Source of the DNA: Marasmitruncus massiliensis
GTDB taxonomy: Bacteria > Bacillota > Clostridia > Oscillospirales > Ruminococcaceae
DNA: 64,000 nt
Assembly (NCBI RefSeq): GCF_900186535.1
Contig: NZ_FYDE01000005.1
Location: 1,402,895-1,466,894 of the forward strand
Direction: 5' to 3'
Shown here in pieces: positions 1 to 8,001 of this stretch (the stretch's first letter is position 1; each line of letters starts with the position of its first letter). Both the position numbers and the translations under genes were made by a program. The notes beneath the pieces were generated by a model. The model was not told where the DNA came from. It saw only the letters and a program-made list of their open reading frames with translations, and searched no databases.

Positions 1-599
1 AGGTACTGTACCAGTGAAAAGGCGTAAACTCCAAGGTCATAAAAAGCGCCGCCGCCCATACCGGGGTCATAAAGCCGCTGGTAATCCCCGGGATCTCTTG
101 CCGCGCAGAAGCTTGCGCTGATGCAGCGCAGGTTCCCGATATGCCCGTCCGCAGCCCACTGGGCGGCTTTCCGGGTTGCCGGCAGGAAACGGGACCACAT
201 CGCCTCCATCAGGAAAACACCTTTCGCCTTTGCGGCATAAATCAGTTCGGCGGCTTCCTGCCCGGTAAGCGCGAGGGGCTTTTCACACAGGACATGTTTT
301 CCGGCGGCGATGGCATCCATACAGCATTGAAAATGCGCGTTGTTGGTGACTGCGACATAGACGAGATCTATCCCGGGGTCGCCGAGAAGCGCGGCATAGC
401 TCCCGTAGCTTCTGGCGATACCATGGGAAGCGGCAAATTCGGCCGCCCGTTTTTCATCTGTGGAAGCAACCGCGGACAGGACGGAATTGCTTACCAGCCC
501 TGAACGAAACGTATCCGCAAATTTTTGAGCGATGCGCCCGGCGCCAATCATTCCATATCTGCAAGGACCCGAAGCATCCCTTTGAGTCGCATTGATCAT
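1..599 (-). CDS. Gfo/Idh/MocA family oxidoreductase, 3' end beyond window
   Basis: NAD(P)-dependent sugar or inositol-type dehydrogenase family; substrate unknown. The visible ~199 residues hold the N-terminal Rossmann domain with the dinucleotide loop GAGRIA, the AVTNNAH strand, and the family CEKPLAL motif whose lysine is catalytic. The start at 599 is chosen because AAAGGAG lies just upstream of the ATG. The C-terminal substrate domain is cut off by the window edge. It is transcribed on the minus strand, after the terminator that closes the ABC exporter operon, so it is probably a separate unit. The family is clear; the specificity is not. Confidence 0.85.
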   Translation of the reverse strand, partial: MINATQRDASGPCRYGMIGAGRIAQKFADTFRSGLVSNSVLSAVASTDEKRAAEFAASHGIARSYGSYAALLGDPGIDLVYVAVTNNAHFQCCMDAIAAGKHVLCEKPLALTGQEAAELIYAAKAKGVFLMEAMWSRFLPATRKAAQWAADGHIGNLRCISASFCAARDPGDYQRLYDPGMGGGAFYDLGVYAFSLVQY

Positions 600-670
600 C
601 GCTTTTCTCCTTTTAATGGAAATTACGGAAACATTATAACCTACTTTTCCAAAATAGGGAATGGGTTTAT

Positions 671-720
671 AAAAAACGCAGACAACAGCTACCAAATGGT
701 AAGTGTTGTCTGCGTTTTTT
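671..720 (-). terminator. Rho-independent terminator of the ABC exporter operon
   Basis: A 16-bp perfect stem (671-686 with 705-720) is flanked by an A run on one side and a T run on the other. It can end transcription leaving the minus-strand exporter gene at 739. The 18-nt loop contains its own small palindrome (TACC/GGTA). Confidence 0.85.
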
Positions 721-738
721 TATGTCTGCGTGTCGAGG

Positions 739-2595
739 TTAATCGAGTTCGGCGGCTCCGGTATAAAGCTGGTAGTATCTTCCATGTGCCTTGAGCAGAT
801 CGTCATGGGTCCCACGCTCGATGATTTCACCCTGCTCCATGACCATGATGGCGTTGGAGTTACGCACGGTGGAAAGCCTGTGGGCGATGACAAAGGTGGT
901 CCGCCCCTGCATCAGGCGGTCGAGCCCGTGCTCAATGTGCCGTTCTGTACGTGTATCCACCGAGCTGGTCGCCTCGTCGAGAATCAGGATCGGTGCGTCC
1001 GCCGCCGCGGCCCTTGCAATATTGAGCAGCTGGCGCTGCCCCTGCGAAAGGTTTGCGCCGTCTCCTTCGATAACCGTATCATACCCCTGCGGCAGACGGC
1101 TGATAAAGGAATGGGCACTGGCAAGCTTTGCCGCCGCTTCCACTTCCTCGTCGGTGGCGTGGGGATTTCCGTAGCGGATATTCTCCCGGACGGTTCCTGT
1201 AAACAGATGGGTATCCTGCAAAACCATGGAAAGCGAGCGGCGCAGGGCATCTTTTTTGATGGTGCGGATATCGATGCCGTCAATGGTGATTTTTCCCTGG
1301 CTGATATCATAGAAGCGGGTCAAAAGATTCGTAATCGTAGTCTTTCCGGCTCCGGTAGAACCTACAAAAGCGATCTTATGCCCCGGTTTCGCATAAAGCG
1401 AAATATGCTTCAGCACCGTTTTATCTTCCGCATACCCGAATGTGACATCTTCAAACCGGACATCGCCTCTTACCGGGATGCGGTCCGACGGTTTGCCGTC
1501 ATGGTCATATGTCTGCCAATAAAATTCCCGTCCTTCTTCTACCAGGTCAGCGGCATTTTCAGGGTCGGGTTCTTCGGCAGGCTCCGCCATCACCTCACAG
1601 ATTCGTTCCGCGCCTGCAATGGCGGTAATGACCGCGTTATACTGGCTGGATGCCTCGTTGATCGGGCGTCCGAACTGCCGGGCAAGCTGCAGGAATACGA
1701 CCAGCGCGCCGACACTGAGGTTTCCGAAAACGGCGAGCAGTCCGCCGATCATGGCGACAAGGGCGTAATTGATCGTGTTGATATTCATCATGATCGGCAT
1801 CATAAGGCCGGAATAGCTCTGCGCAGTGGTCGCGGAGTCACAAAGAGCCTCGTTCAGGCTGTCAAAGGAGGTCAGCGCTTCCTGTTCGCGGCAGAATACC
1901 TTGACGACCTTCTGCCCGGTGATGATTTCCTCAACATATCCGTTCACCTTGCCGAGATTCGCCTGCTGCGCAACAAAATACTTGCTGCTGCGCTTCATGA
2001 TGTTTCCGGCAACCAGGAACATCAGGGGCGTCATTGCCAGAGTCAGCAGGGTCAGTGCCCAGCTTTTGCTGAGCATCAGGCCCAAGATGCCTGCCAGTGT
2101 GATCACGCTGGAGAACAGGGAAGTCAGGGAATTTGCGAGCGCGTCGTTCAGCGTATCCACATCGTTAGAAAAACGGCTCATCATTTCTCCGTGGGTATGG
2201 GTGTCATAGTAACGTACGGACAGCTCCTGCAGATGGCTGAACAGATCCCGGCGCAGGGTATTGATCGACCGCTGCGTCACATGTATCATAATGCGCATCT
2301 GGAAATAGCTTGCCGTAACCGCCACCAGATAGATGCAAAGCAGAACAATGATGCCTCTGCCCAGCCCCGCGAAACGCTCGGCGACAGTTAAATTGCCGCC
2401 GACCGGCTGTAAAAAGGTATCAATGATCGGCTGCAGATAGGCGGTTCCGGCAAGAGAAGCCCCGATCTGCAGAAATACCATCAAAATGGCCGCGATAAGC
2501 GCAAATTGTCTGTGCCTGAGATATCCCCAGAGGAAGCCAAGGGTCTTTTTAATATTTTTCGGCTTTTGATAAGCCTGCTGTTTTCCGCGTGGCAT
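739..2595 (-). CDS. ABC exporter subunit, membrane-ATPase fusion (canonical half)
   Basis: Half-transporter of the multidrug/lipid exporter type, 618 residues: six-helix membrane domain (about residues 30-330) followed by the nucleotide-binding domain. Visible motifs are Walker A GSTGAGKTT, signature LSQGQ, Walker B ILILDEAT with the catalytic glutamate, and an H-loop in VIAHRLS. It overlaps the upstream partner gene by one base and should form a heterodimer with it, in the manner of BmrC/BmrD or TM287/288. An insert of about 40 acidic residues precedes the ATPase domain. The substrate is unknown; control by a MarR-type regulator suggests drug or toxic compound export. Confidence 0.92.
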   Translation of the reverse strand: MPRGKQQAYQKPKNIKKTLGFLWGYLRHRQFALIAAILMVFLQIGASLAGTAYLQPIIDTFLQPVGGNLTVAERFAGLGRGIIVLLCIYLVAVTASYFQMRIMIHVTQRSINTLRRDLFSHLQELSVRYYDTHTHGEMMSRFSNDVDTLNDALANSLTSLFSSVITLAGILGLMLSKSWALTLLTLAMTPLMFLVAGNIMKRSSKYFVAQQANLGKVNGYVEEIITGQKVVKVFCREQEALTSFDSLNEALCDSATTAQSYSGLMMPIMMNINTINYALVAMIGGLLAVFGNLSVGALVVFLQLARQFGRPINEASSQYNAVITAIAGAERICEVMAEPAEEPDPENAADLVEEGREFYWQTYDHDGKPSDRIPVRGDVRFEDVTFGYAEDKTVLKHISLYAKPGHKIAFVGSTGAGKTTITNLLTRFYDISQGKITIDGIDIRTIKKDALRRSLSMVLQDTHLFTGTVRENIRYGNPHATDEEVEAAAKLASAHSFISRLPQGYDTVIEGDGANLSQGQRQLLNIARAAAADAPILILDEATSSVDTRTERHIEHGLDRLMQGRTTFVIAHRLSTVRNSNAIMVMEQGEIIERGTHDDLLKAHGRYYQLYTGAAELD

Positions 2596-4322
2596 CAGGC
2601 ATTGGCCTCCTTTCCAAGCTGGGATTCATAAATTTCCTGATATTCACCGCTTGTCGCAAGCAGCTCTTCGTGCGTACCCACGGCGGAAATCCTGCCGTCG
2701 GAAAGTACGATAATCCGGTCGGCATCCTTTACCGAACTGATGCGCTGGGCGATGATGAACGTTGTGGTATCCCGCAGGACGGTATGGAATGCCTGACGGA
2801 TTTTTGCTTCTGTCGCGGTGTCCACCGCGCTGGTAGAGTCGTCAAGGATTAGGACGGGCGGTTTTTTCAAGATAGCCCGCGCGATGCAGAGACGCTGTTT
2901 CTGTCCTCCGGAGACATTGACGCCGCCCTGCTCCATCCAGGTATCATAGCCTTTCGGAAAGCTCATGATAAAGTCATGCGCCTGCGCGGCTTTTGCGGCT
3001 TCCACGATTTCTTCTTCCGCGGCGTGTTCGTTGCCCCACTTCAGGTTATCCCGAATGGTACCGGAGAACAGGGTGTTTTTCTGAAGAACCATACCGATTT
3101 GCCCGCGCAGGGACTCAATTGTATACTCCCGCACATCCACGCCGTCCAGCAGGACACGCCCGGCGGAAACGTCATACAGACGGGGAATCAGCTGGACAAG
3201 CGAAGTCTTTCCGGAACCAGTCCCTCCGACGATGGCGATCACTTCGCCGGCACGGGCGGTAAAGCTGATGTCTTTCAGCACGGGTTCGGGATTAGCGGGG
3301 TCATATTGAAACGATACATTTTCAAAGGAGACATTTCCACGAATCGGACGTTCCCCGGCGGATGAACTGTTTTCCAGATCAATTTCCGCATCCAGGACTT
3401 CAATAATGCGCTTGTAAGAAGCGGAAGCGCGGGAGAACATGACAAACATCATGGAAACCATCATCAGCGAAATCAGAATCTGAAAAATGTAATTGATGAA
3501 AGCGGTCATCTGCGCCACGTTGAGCTGCCCGGTGATGACCTGGCCGCCGCCGAACCATACCACCGCCACAGAAGACAGATTCATTGTGAGCATCATGAGC
3601 GGCATGCTGAGAATGACAGCGTTCATCGCTTTCAGCGATGCTGCCGTCAATCCGTTGTTCGCGTCTTTAAATTTCTCTTTCTCGTAATTCTGCCGCACAA
3701 AGGATTTAATGACGCGCACATTGGTGAGGTTTTCCTGCACGCTGCTGTTAAGCGCATCCATCCTTGTCTGCATGCCGCCGAAAAGCGGCATTGCCCTGCG
3801 GATGATCAGAAACATCGCAACGGCCAGCAGCGGAATGACTACCACCAGAATGATAGCAAGGCTGGCATTCATCCGGATTGCCATGATTAATGCGAAGACA
3901 AACATCATCGGGGCGCGCAGCATGATCCGAAGGCTCATAATCGCGGCGTTTTGCATCTGGGTCACGTCATTGGTCAGCCTTGTGGCGAGCGAAGCGGTGG
4001 AAAAGTGGTCAATATTATGAAAAGAAAACTCCTGAACCTTGGCGAAGAGCCCGCGGCGAAGCTTTGCCGCGAATCCGACTCCCGCGACGGCGGAACATCG
4101 CGCGTTTCCGAATCCGGCTAAAATAGCCAGAAATGCCACAAAAATCATCAGCAATCCGGTTCCTACGATATAGCCCGCGCTTTGGCTTTGAATTCCTTTT
4201 CCGACAATATTTGTCATCAAAGTCGGCTGTATCACTTCACAGATAACGTCCAGCAGCATAAAAATTACTGCCAGCGTTATCGGCTTTTTATAAGGGGCAA
4301 TAAAGCCCGATAGCTGTTTCAA
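2595..4322 (-). CDS. ABC exporter subunit, membrane-ATPase fusion (degenerate half)
   Basis: Partner half-transporter of 575 residues, membrane domain then ATPase domain. Walker A is GGTGSGKTS and the signature VSGGQ is normal. Walker B reads LILDDST, so the catalytic glutamate is replaced by aspartate, and the switch histidine is replaced by glutamine (IIAQRISS). These two changes are the known signature of the degenerate ATP site in heterodimeric exporters. Its ATG overlaps the stop of the MarR gene (ATGA), showing translational coupling. I infer that this subunit pairs with the product of 739-2595. Confidence 0.92.
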   Translation of the reverse strand: MKQLSGFIAPYKKPITLAVIFMLLDVICEVIQPTLMTNIVGKGIQSQSAGYIVGTGLLMIFVAFLAILAGFGNARCSAVAGVGFAAKLRRGLFAKVQEFSFHNIDHFSTASLATRLTNDVTQMQNAAIMSLRIMLRAPMMFVFALIMAIRMNASLAIILVVVIPLLAVAMFLIIRRAMPLFGGMQTRMDALNSSVQENLTNVRVIKSFVRQNYEKEKFKDANNGLTAASLKAMNAVILSMPLMMLTMNLSSVAVVWFGGGQVITGQLNVAQMTAFINYIFQILISLMMVSMMFVMFSRASASYKRIIEVLDAEIDLENSSSAGERPIRGNVSFENVSFQYDPANPEPVLKDISFTARAGEVIAIVGGTGSGKTSLVQLIPRLYDVSAGRVLLDGVDVREYTIESLRGQIGMVLQKNTLFSGTIRDNLKWGNEHAAEEEIVEAAKAAQAHDFIMSFPKGYDTWMEQGGVNVSGGQKQRLCIARAILKKPPVLILDDSTSAVDTATEAKIRQAFHTVLRDTTTFIIAQRISSVKDADRIIVLSDGRISAVGTHEELLATSGEYQEIYESQLGKEANA

Positions 4323-4780
4323 AGAGACTCCTCCAGTTCATCCAGCTCATTTTTAAAGTTTTTTAAGTTGTTGCACATCTGCTGATAAAGAGAGATAAAT
4401 TGGTCATAGTCCTCATCGGAAAATCCTGAAAAGGCCCTCCCCATGATTTTTCGCATATTCAGCCGTGCCTGTTCGGCCGCGTACAGCCCGCGTTCAGTCA
4501 GTTCGACTCGGTTGGAGCGCAGGTCGTTTGGGTCCTGAACGCGGTTTACCAGCCCGGCCTTTTCCATCCGTTTCAGGGAAACCGCGATGGCCGCGGGCGA
4601 AACCTTCAGTTCCTTTGCCAGGTCGTTCTGATTACAGGTTCCGCCCTGCTGTTTCAGCGCAAAAAGCAGAGGCGGCTGCCCAAAATGGATGTTCTGATTG
4701 CAGAGCAGACGGGACATGCACTGCTTATGAAGCGAATGGATTTCCCAACTCAGCCGGATGGCCTCGTTGATATCGAGCAT
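4319..4780 (-). CDS. MarR family transcriptional regulator
   Basis: Winged-helix regulator of 153 residues, first gene of the exporter operon. The helix-turn-helix region (QNDLAKELKVSPAAIAVSLKRMEKAGLV) followed by a wing with DLRSNRVELT is typical MarR. The start at 4780 has GGGGAGG upstream; a longer open frame to 4864 lacks a ribosome site and would run across the promoter. A perfect inverted repeat overlaps the promoter -10 in front of the gene, so autorepression of the whole operon is likely. The ligand is probably related to the exporter substrate. Confidence 0.9.
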   Translation of the reverse strand: MLDINEAIRLSWEIHSLHKQCMSRLLCNQNIHFGQPPLLFALKQQGGTCNQNDLAKELKVSPAAIAVSLKRMEKAGLVNRVQDPNDLRSNRVELTERGLYAAEQARLNMRKIMGRAFSGFSDEDYDQFISLYQQMCNNLKNFKNELDELEESL

Positions 4781-4816
4781 AGTGTTCCTCCCCTTGAAAA
4801 ATGTAATTAACCGGCT

Positions 4817-4838
4817 AATAGTTAACTGTTTAACTATT
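4817..4838. promoter_or_regulatory. Candidate MarR operator
   Basis: Perfect 9-bp inverted repeat AATAGTTAA / TTAACTATT with a 4-base spacer. It overlaps the last three bases of the -10 box of the minus-strand promoter and covers the transcription start region, the classical place for an autorepressor. Confidence 0.7.
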
Positions 4839-4864
4839 TTAACTTTTGACCGATATAAAGTCAA
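4836..4864 (-). promoter_or_regulatory. Promoter of the marR-ABC exporter operon
   Basis: Minus strand reads TTGACT, 17 bases, TAAAAT, a good SigA-type promoter, with the start expected near 4829 inside the inverted repeat. Confidence 0.75.
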
Positions 4865-4968
4865 TGGAATTATTTGAAATTAACAAATTGTTCTTAAGTT
4901 CATTGTGAGTATATACAATTTATTTTTCTATATCGTGCAAAATGTTGCTGGCAATTTTATTAAAAATA

Positions 4969-4977
4969 TGGTACACT
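4969..4977 (+). promoter_or_regulatory. Extended -10 promoter for the methionine operon
   Basis: TGGTACACT forms an extended -10 element 50 bases before the ATG at 5027; the upstream -35 region is weak (TGGCAA at 4949). The leader is too short for an S-box or cobalamin riboswitch, and I see none. Confidence 0.45.
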
Positions 4978-5026
4978 AAAGCAATAAAAGGCAAAGATGA
5001 TTCCTAGCCGCATAAGGAGGGACCCT

Positions 5027-6766
5027 ATGCAGTTCGATTCAGACACACCGCTGTTTTTTGACGGTGCGTTCGGAACCTACTATTTTTCCATCACCGGAGA
5101 CGAAGAGCCCTGCGAACTGGCAAATTTGAAAAACGCAGATGCCGTCTTAAACATTCATCGGGAATATATTGCGGCCGGTGTGCAGGCGATTAAAACCAAT
5201 ACGTTTGGGGCGAACCCCGTTTTGCTGCCGGAAAGGGATGAACTGCGCCGTGTGCTGTCCGCAGGATGGTCGGTTGCGCAGCAGGCGGTTTTCGGAACAG
5301 ATGTGCGCGTATTTGCGGACATCGGCGGCAACGATTCCGACTCTGCCCCGGACGATTACTGTGCGGTTGCGGAGGAATTCCTGTCTTTAGGCGCGAAGAA
5401 TTTTTTGTTTGAAACGCTGCCGGCCTATGAGACGCTGGAACCTGCTTTGGAACTGATTAAGCGTCAGTCTCCCGATGCGTTTATCATTGTATCGTTTGCG
5501 GTCTCTCAGGACGGATACAGCAAACGGGGGCTTTCCTATAAAAAGCTGCTGTCGGCGGCATCTCAAAATCCCAATGTGGATGCCACAGGGATCAACTGCG
5601 TGTGCGGGCCGAGCCACATGCTGGAGCTCATCCGCACCGCCGGACGGTTGGATAAACCGTTATCGGCGATGCCGAATGCGGGATATCCGTCTTCGCTGAA
5701 CGGCAGAATGATTTTTGAGGATAATGCGGATTATTATGCCCAGCGTCTGGCGGATATGTATCTGGCGGGAGCGTCGATTCTTGGGGGATGCTGCGGTTCC
5801 ACGCCGGAGCATATACGGCGCGGGATTGCGGCAGTGAAGCAGGTGATAGGGCAGCCTCTGCTCAGCGAGATCGGGAAGGACACCGGCAGAGAGCCTGCCC
5901 CCGAACAAAAGAGCAGAGCAGCCGCGTTTTCCCGCAAAATGATCTGCGTGGAACTTGACCCGCCGTTGGATGCGGACTGTTCTTACGTTCTGACCGCTGC
6001 CGCCCAACTGAAAACCGCGGGAGTAAACCTGCTGACTGTGGCGGATTCGCCGCTTTCCCGCACAAGGGCGGACAGCATTATGGTGGCCGCCAGAATCAGG
6101 CGGGAGGTTGATATAGAAGTAATGCCCCACCTTTGCTGCCGTGACCGGAACCGGATCGCTTTGAAAGGCTGTTTGCTGGGAGCCGCGTTTGAGCAGATCC
6201 ATCACGTCCTCGCTATTACGGGAGACCCTCTTGAGGTGCAGCGCCGCCGGGAAGGCGTGTTTAATTTCAACTCGTTCGATCTGATTTCGTTTATCGACAG
6301 CCTGAATACCGACGTCCTGTCTGATAAACCGTTTTTGATTGCCGGGGCGCTGAATGTGAACGCGGCCAAATTTTCCGTGGAACTGGACCGCGCGAGAAAA
6401 AAACTGGACTGCGGAGCAAAGCTGCTGCTGACACAGCCGATTTTCAGCGAAGCTGCGGCAGAAAATTATCTAAAAGCAAAACAGGAGCTTCCATGCAGCA
6501 TTCTGGCGGGGATTCTGCCTGTCGCGGGGTATAAAAACGCACTGTTTTTAACCAATGAAGTATCAGGCATCGAAATTCCGGAAGCGGTCATCGAGAGCCT
6601 GCGCGATCAACCCCCCGAAGAGGCTGCCCGCATTTCTGTCGAGTATAGCATGAGTATTGTCAGAAAGGTTTATGCGGCGGCTGACGGGTTCTATATTATG
6701 ACGCCGCTGCGAAAAACCAACATCGTGTGCGGACTGATTGAACAGATAAGGAGACTGGAAGAATGA
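5027..6766 (+). CDS. Homocysteine S-methyltransferase / methylenetetrahydrofolate reductase fusion
   Basis: Two-domain protein of 579 residues, same plan as Bacillus YitJ. Residues ~1-285 form a zinc-dependent homocysteine S-methyltransferase barrel: FDGAFGTY start, and the three zinc cysteines C191 (GINCVCG) and C255/C256 (GGCCGST). Residues ~300-579 resemble the FAD-containing 5,10-methylene-THF reductase (MetF), with CRDRNR and AITGDP motifs. It would make methyl-THF and transfer a methyl group to homocysteine. The start at 5027 is chosen for the AAGGAGG site; the frame also opens 30 bases earlier without one. It overlaps the next gene by ATGA. Confidence 0.9.
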   Translation: MQFDSDTPLFFDGAFGTYYFSITGDEEPCELANLKNADAVLNIHREYIAAGVQAIKTNTFGANPVLLPERDELRRVLSAGWSVAQQAVFGTDVRVFADIGGNDSDSAPDDYCAVAEEFLSLGAKNFLFETLPAYETLEPALELIKRQSPDAFIIVSFAVSQDGYSKRGLSYKKLLSAASQNPNVDATGINCVCGPSHMLELIRTAGRLDKPLSAMPNAGYPSSLNGRMIFEDNADYYAQRLADMYLAGASILGGCCGSTPEHIRRGIAAVKQVIGQPLLSEIGKDTGREPAPEQKSRAAAFSRKMICVELDPPLDADCSYVLTAAAQLKTAGVNLLTVADSPLSRTRADSIMVAARIRREVDIEVMPHLCCRDRNRIALKGCLLGAAFEQIHHVLAITGDPLEVQRRREGVFNFNSFDLISFIDSLNTDVLSDKPFLIAGALNVNAAKFSVELDRARKKLDCGAKLLLTQPIFSEAAAENYLKAKQELPCSILAGILPVAGYKNALFLTNEVSGIEIPEAVIESLRDQPPEEAARISVEYSMSIVRKVYAAADGFYIMTPLRKTNIVCGLIEQIRRLEE

Positions 6767-7554
6767 TTCTGATTGGGGAAAAGTTAAACAGTTCGATCCC
6801 GAAAACATTGGAAACGCTCAATGCGAAGGACGAAACTGCAATTGTGAAGCTCATCAAAATGCAGGCGGAAGCCGGCGCGGCATTTTTGGACATCAATACA
6901 GCCATCTGCGGCGATGAGGAACTGGAAAAGATGCTGTGGGTGATTGATCTGGTTCAAAAACACTGCGACTGCGGAATCATGATCGATTCAACCGCCCCGG
7001 ATGTCCTTGTCAAAGCCGCTGCCGCGGTGTCCGGCAGACCGCTGATGATGAACTCCACAACGATCACCGACCGGTTCGACACAGTCGTCCCGCTGGCCCT
7101 GCGCACGGGGGCGTCCGTGGTCGTCCTGCCGATTGACGATGACGGCATGCCGAGAACGCTGGAAGAAAAATGTGCGAAGATCGATCTACTGGTTGGTAAA
7201 TTGCGCAAGGCAGGGATGCCCGACCAGAGGATCTTTGTAGACGTTCTGATAGAAACGCTGGCAACCGACGGTGAAAGCGCGAAAACTGCGCTCGCAGCAA
7301 TTTCCTATGTGGCAAAAACTTATCCGGAGGTCCATACCACCTGCGGCCTGTCCAATATTTCTTTCGGGCTTCCGAAACGCGCGCTTATCAACTCTGCGTT
7401 TGTAGCGGCCGCGCTTGTTGCGGGACTTTCCAGCGCGATTCTTGATCCGTCAAGCCCCGCGATGCGTGCGGCGCTGGCTGCGGGGCAGGTAGTCGCCGGA
7501 CAGGATGACTACTGCATGAACTATATCAGTTTTATCCGTGAAACGGAAGAATAA
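6763..7554 (+). CDS. Methyltetrahydrofolate:corrinoid methyltransferase-like (pterin-binding) protein
   Basis: 263-residue TIM-barrel protein of the pterin-binding family (DHPS/AcsE/MetH pterin domain). Recognisable parts are LIGEKLNSS at the N-terminus, AAFLDINTA, IMIDST and GLSNISFGLP, all typical of methyl-THF methyltransferases. It has no cobalamin-binding domain. Coupled by ATGA to the homocysteine methyltransferase/MTHFR fusion, it supplies the pterin half of a split cobalamin-dependent methionine synthase. The corrinoid protein itself is not in this window. An alternative role in one-carbon or acetogenic methyl transfer cannot be ruled out. Confidence 0.8.
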   Translation: MILIGEKLNSSIPKTLETLNAKDETAIVKLIKMQAEAGAAFLDINTAICGDEELEKMLWVIDLVQKHCDCGIMIDSTAPDVLVKAAAAVSGRPLMMNSTTITDRFDTVVPLALRTGASVVVLPIDDDGMPRTLEEKCAKIDLLVGKLRKAGMPDQRIFVDVLIETLATDGESAKTALAAISYVAKTYPEVHTTCGLSNISFGLPKRALINSAFVAAALVAGLSSAILDPSSPAMRAALAAGQVVAGQDDYCMNYISFIRETEE

Positions 7555-7565
7555 GGAGGAATCAT

Positions 7566-7931
7566 ATGCTCAAATTTAACCACTTTAATTTCAACGTCCT
7601 GAATTTGGAGCGCAGCATCACTTTCTATCAGGAGGCCCTTGGGCTGACCATAGTACGGGAAAAAAATGCAGCCGACGGTTCGTTTAAACTGGTTTTCATG
7701 GGGGACGGCAGCAGTGATTTTTCCCTGGAACTGACTTGGCTGCGCGACCGCAGTGAACCCTACAATCTTGGCGATTTGGAGTATCACCTTGCTTTTGTAA
7801 CGGATGAGTATGACGCGCTTTATGAAAAACATAAGGCTATGGGCGCTGTCTGTTTCGAAAATCCGGCAATGGGCATCTATTTTATCCATGACCCCGACGG
7901 ATACTGGATTGAAATTGTGCCTGTCAAATAG
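7566..7931 (+). CDS. VOC family protein, glyoxalase I-like
   Basis: 121-residue single-repeat vicinal-oxygen-chelate protein. The four residues expected to bind metal in glyoxalase I are all present: His6 (NHFNFNV), Glu in SLELTW, His in LEYHLAF, and Glu in WIEIVP near the C-terminus. That fits lactoylglutathione lyase-type or a related isomerase activity, though many VOC proteins have other substrates. An AAGGAGG site precedes the ATG, 11 bases after the previous stop, so it is probably the last gene of the methionine operon; the link to methyl metabolism is not obvious. Confidence 0.8.
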   Translation: MLKFNHFNFNVLNLERSITFYQEALGLTIVREKNAADGSFKLVFMGDGSSDFSLELTWLRDRSEPYNLGDLEYHLAFVTDEYDALYEKHKAMGAVCFENPAMGIYFIHDPDGYWIEIVPVK

Positions 7932-7950
7932 TCTTTTTTTGAACCAATCA

Positions 7951-7993
7951 AAACAGCCCGTGTCAGTTCAGTCAACCGACACGGGCTGTTTTT
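7951..7993. terminator. Bidirectional terminator
   Basis: Stem AACAGCCCGTGTC / GACACGGGCTGTT with A and T runs on the two sides, between convergent genes ending at 7931 (+) and 8002 (-). Confidence 0.9.
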
Positions 7994-8001
7994 GGAATTT
8001 C

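Noticed and set aside
703-2391. 562-residue plus-strand open frame opposite the ABC exporter
   Set aside because: Lies antisense to a gene with clear ABC motifs; its translation shows no family pattern and no ribosome site. It is a shadow frame.
4978-5026. S-box or cobalamin riboswitch before the methionine operon
   Set aside because: The leader after the -10 box is under 50 bases, too short for either element, and no conserved core is seen.
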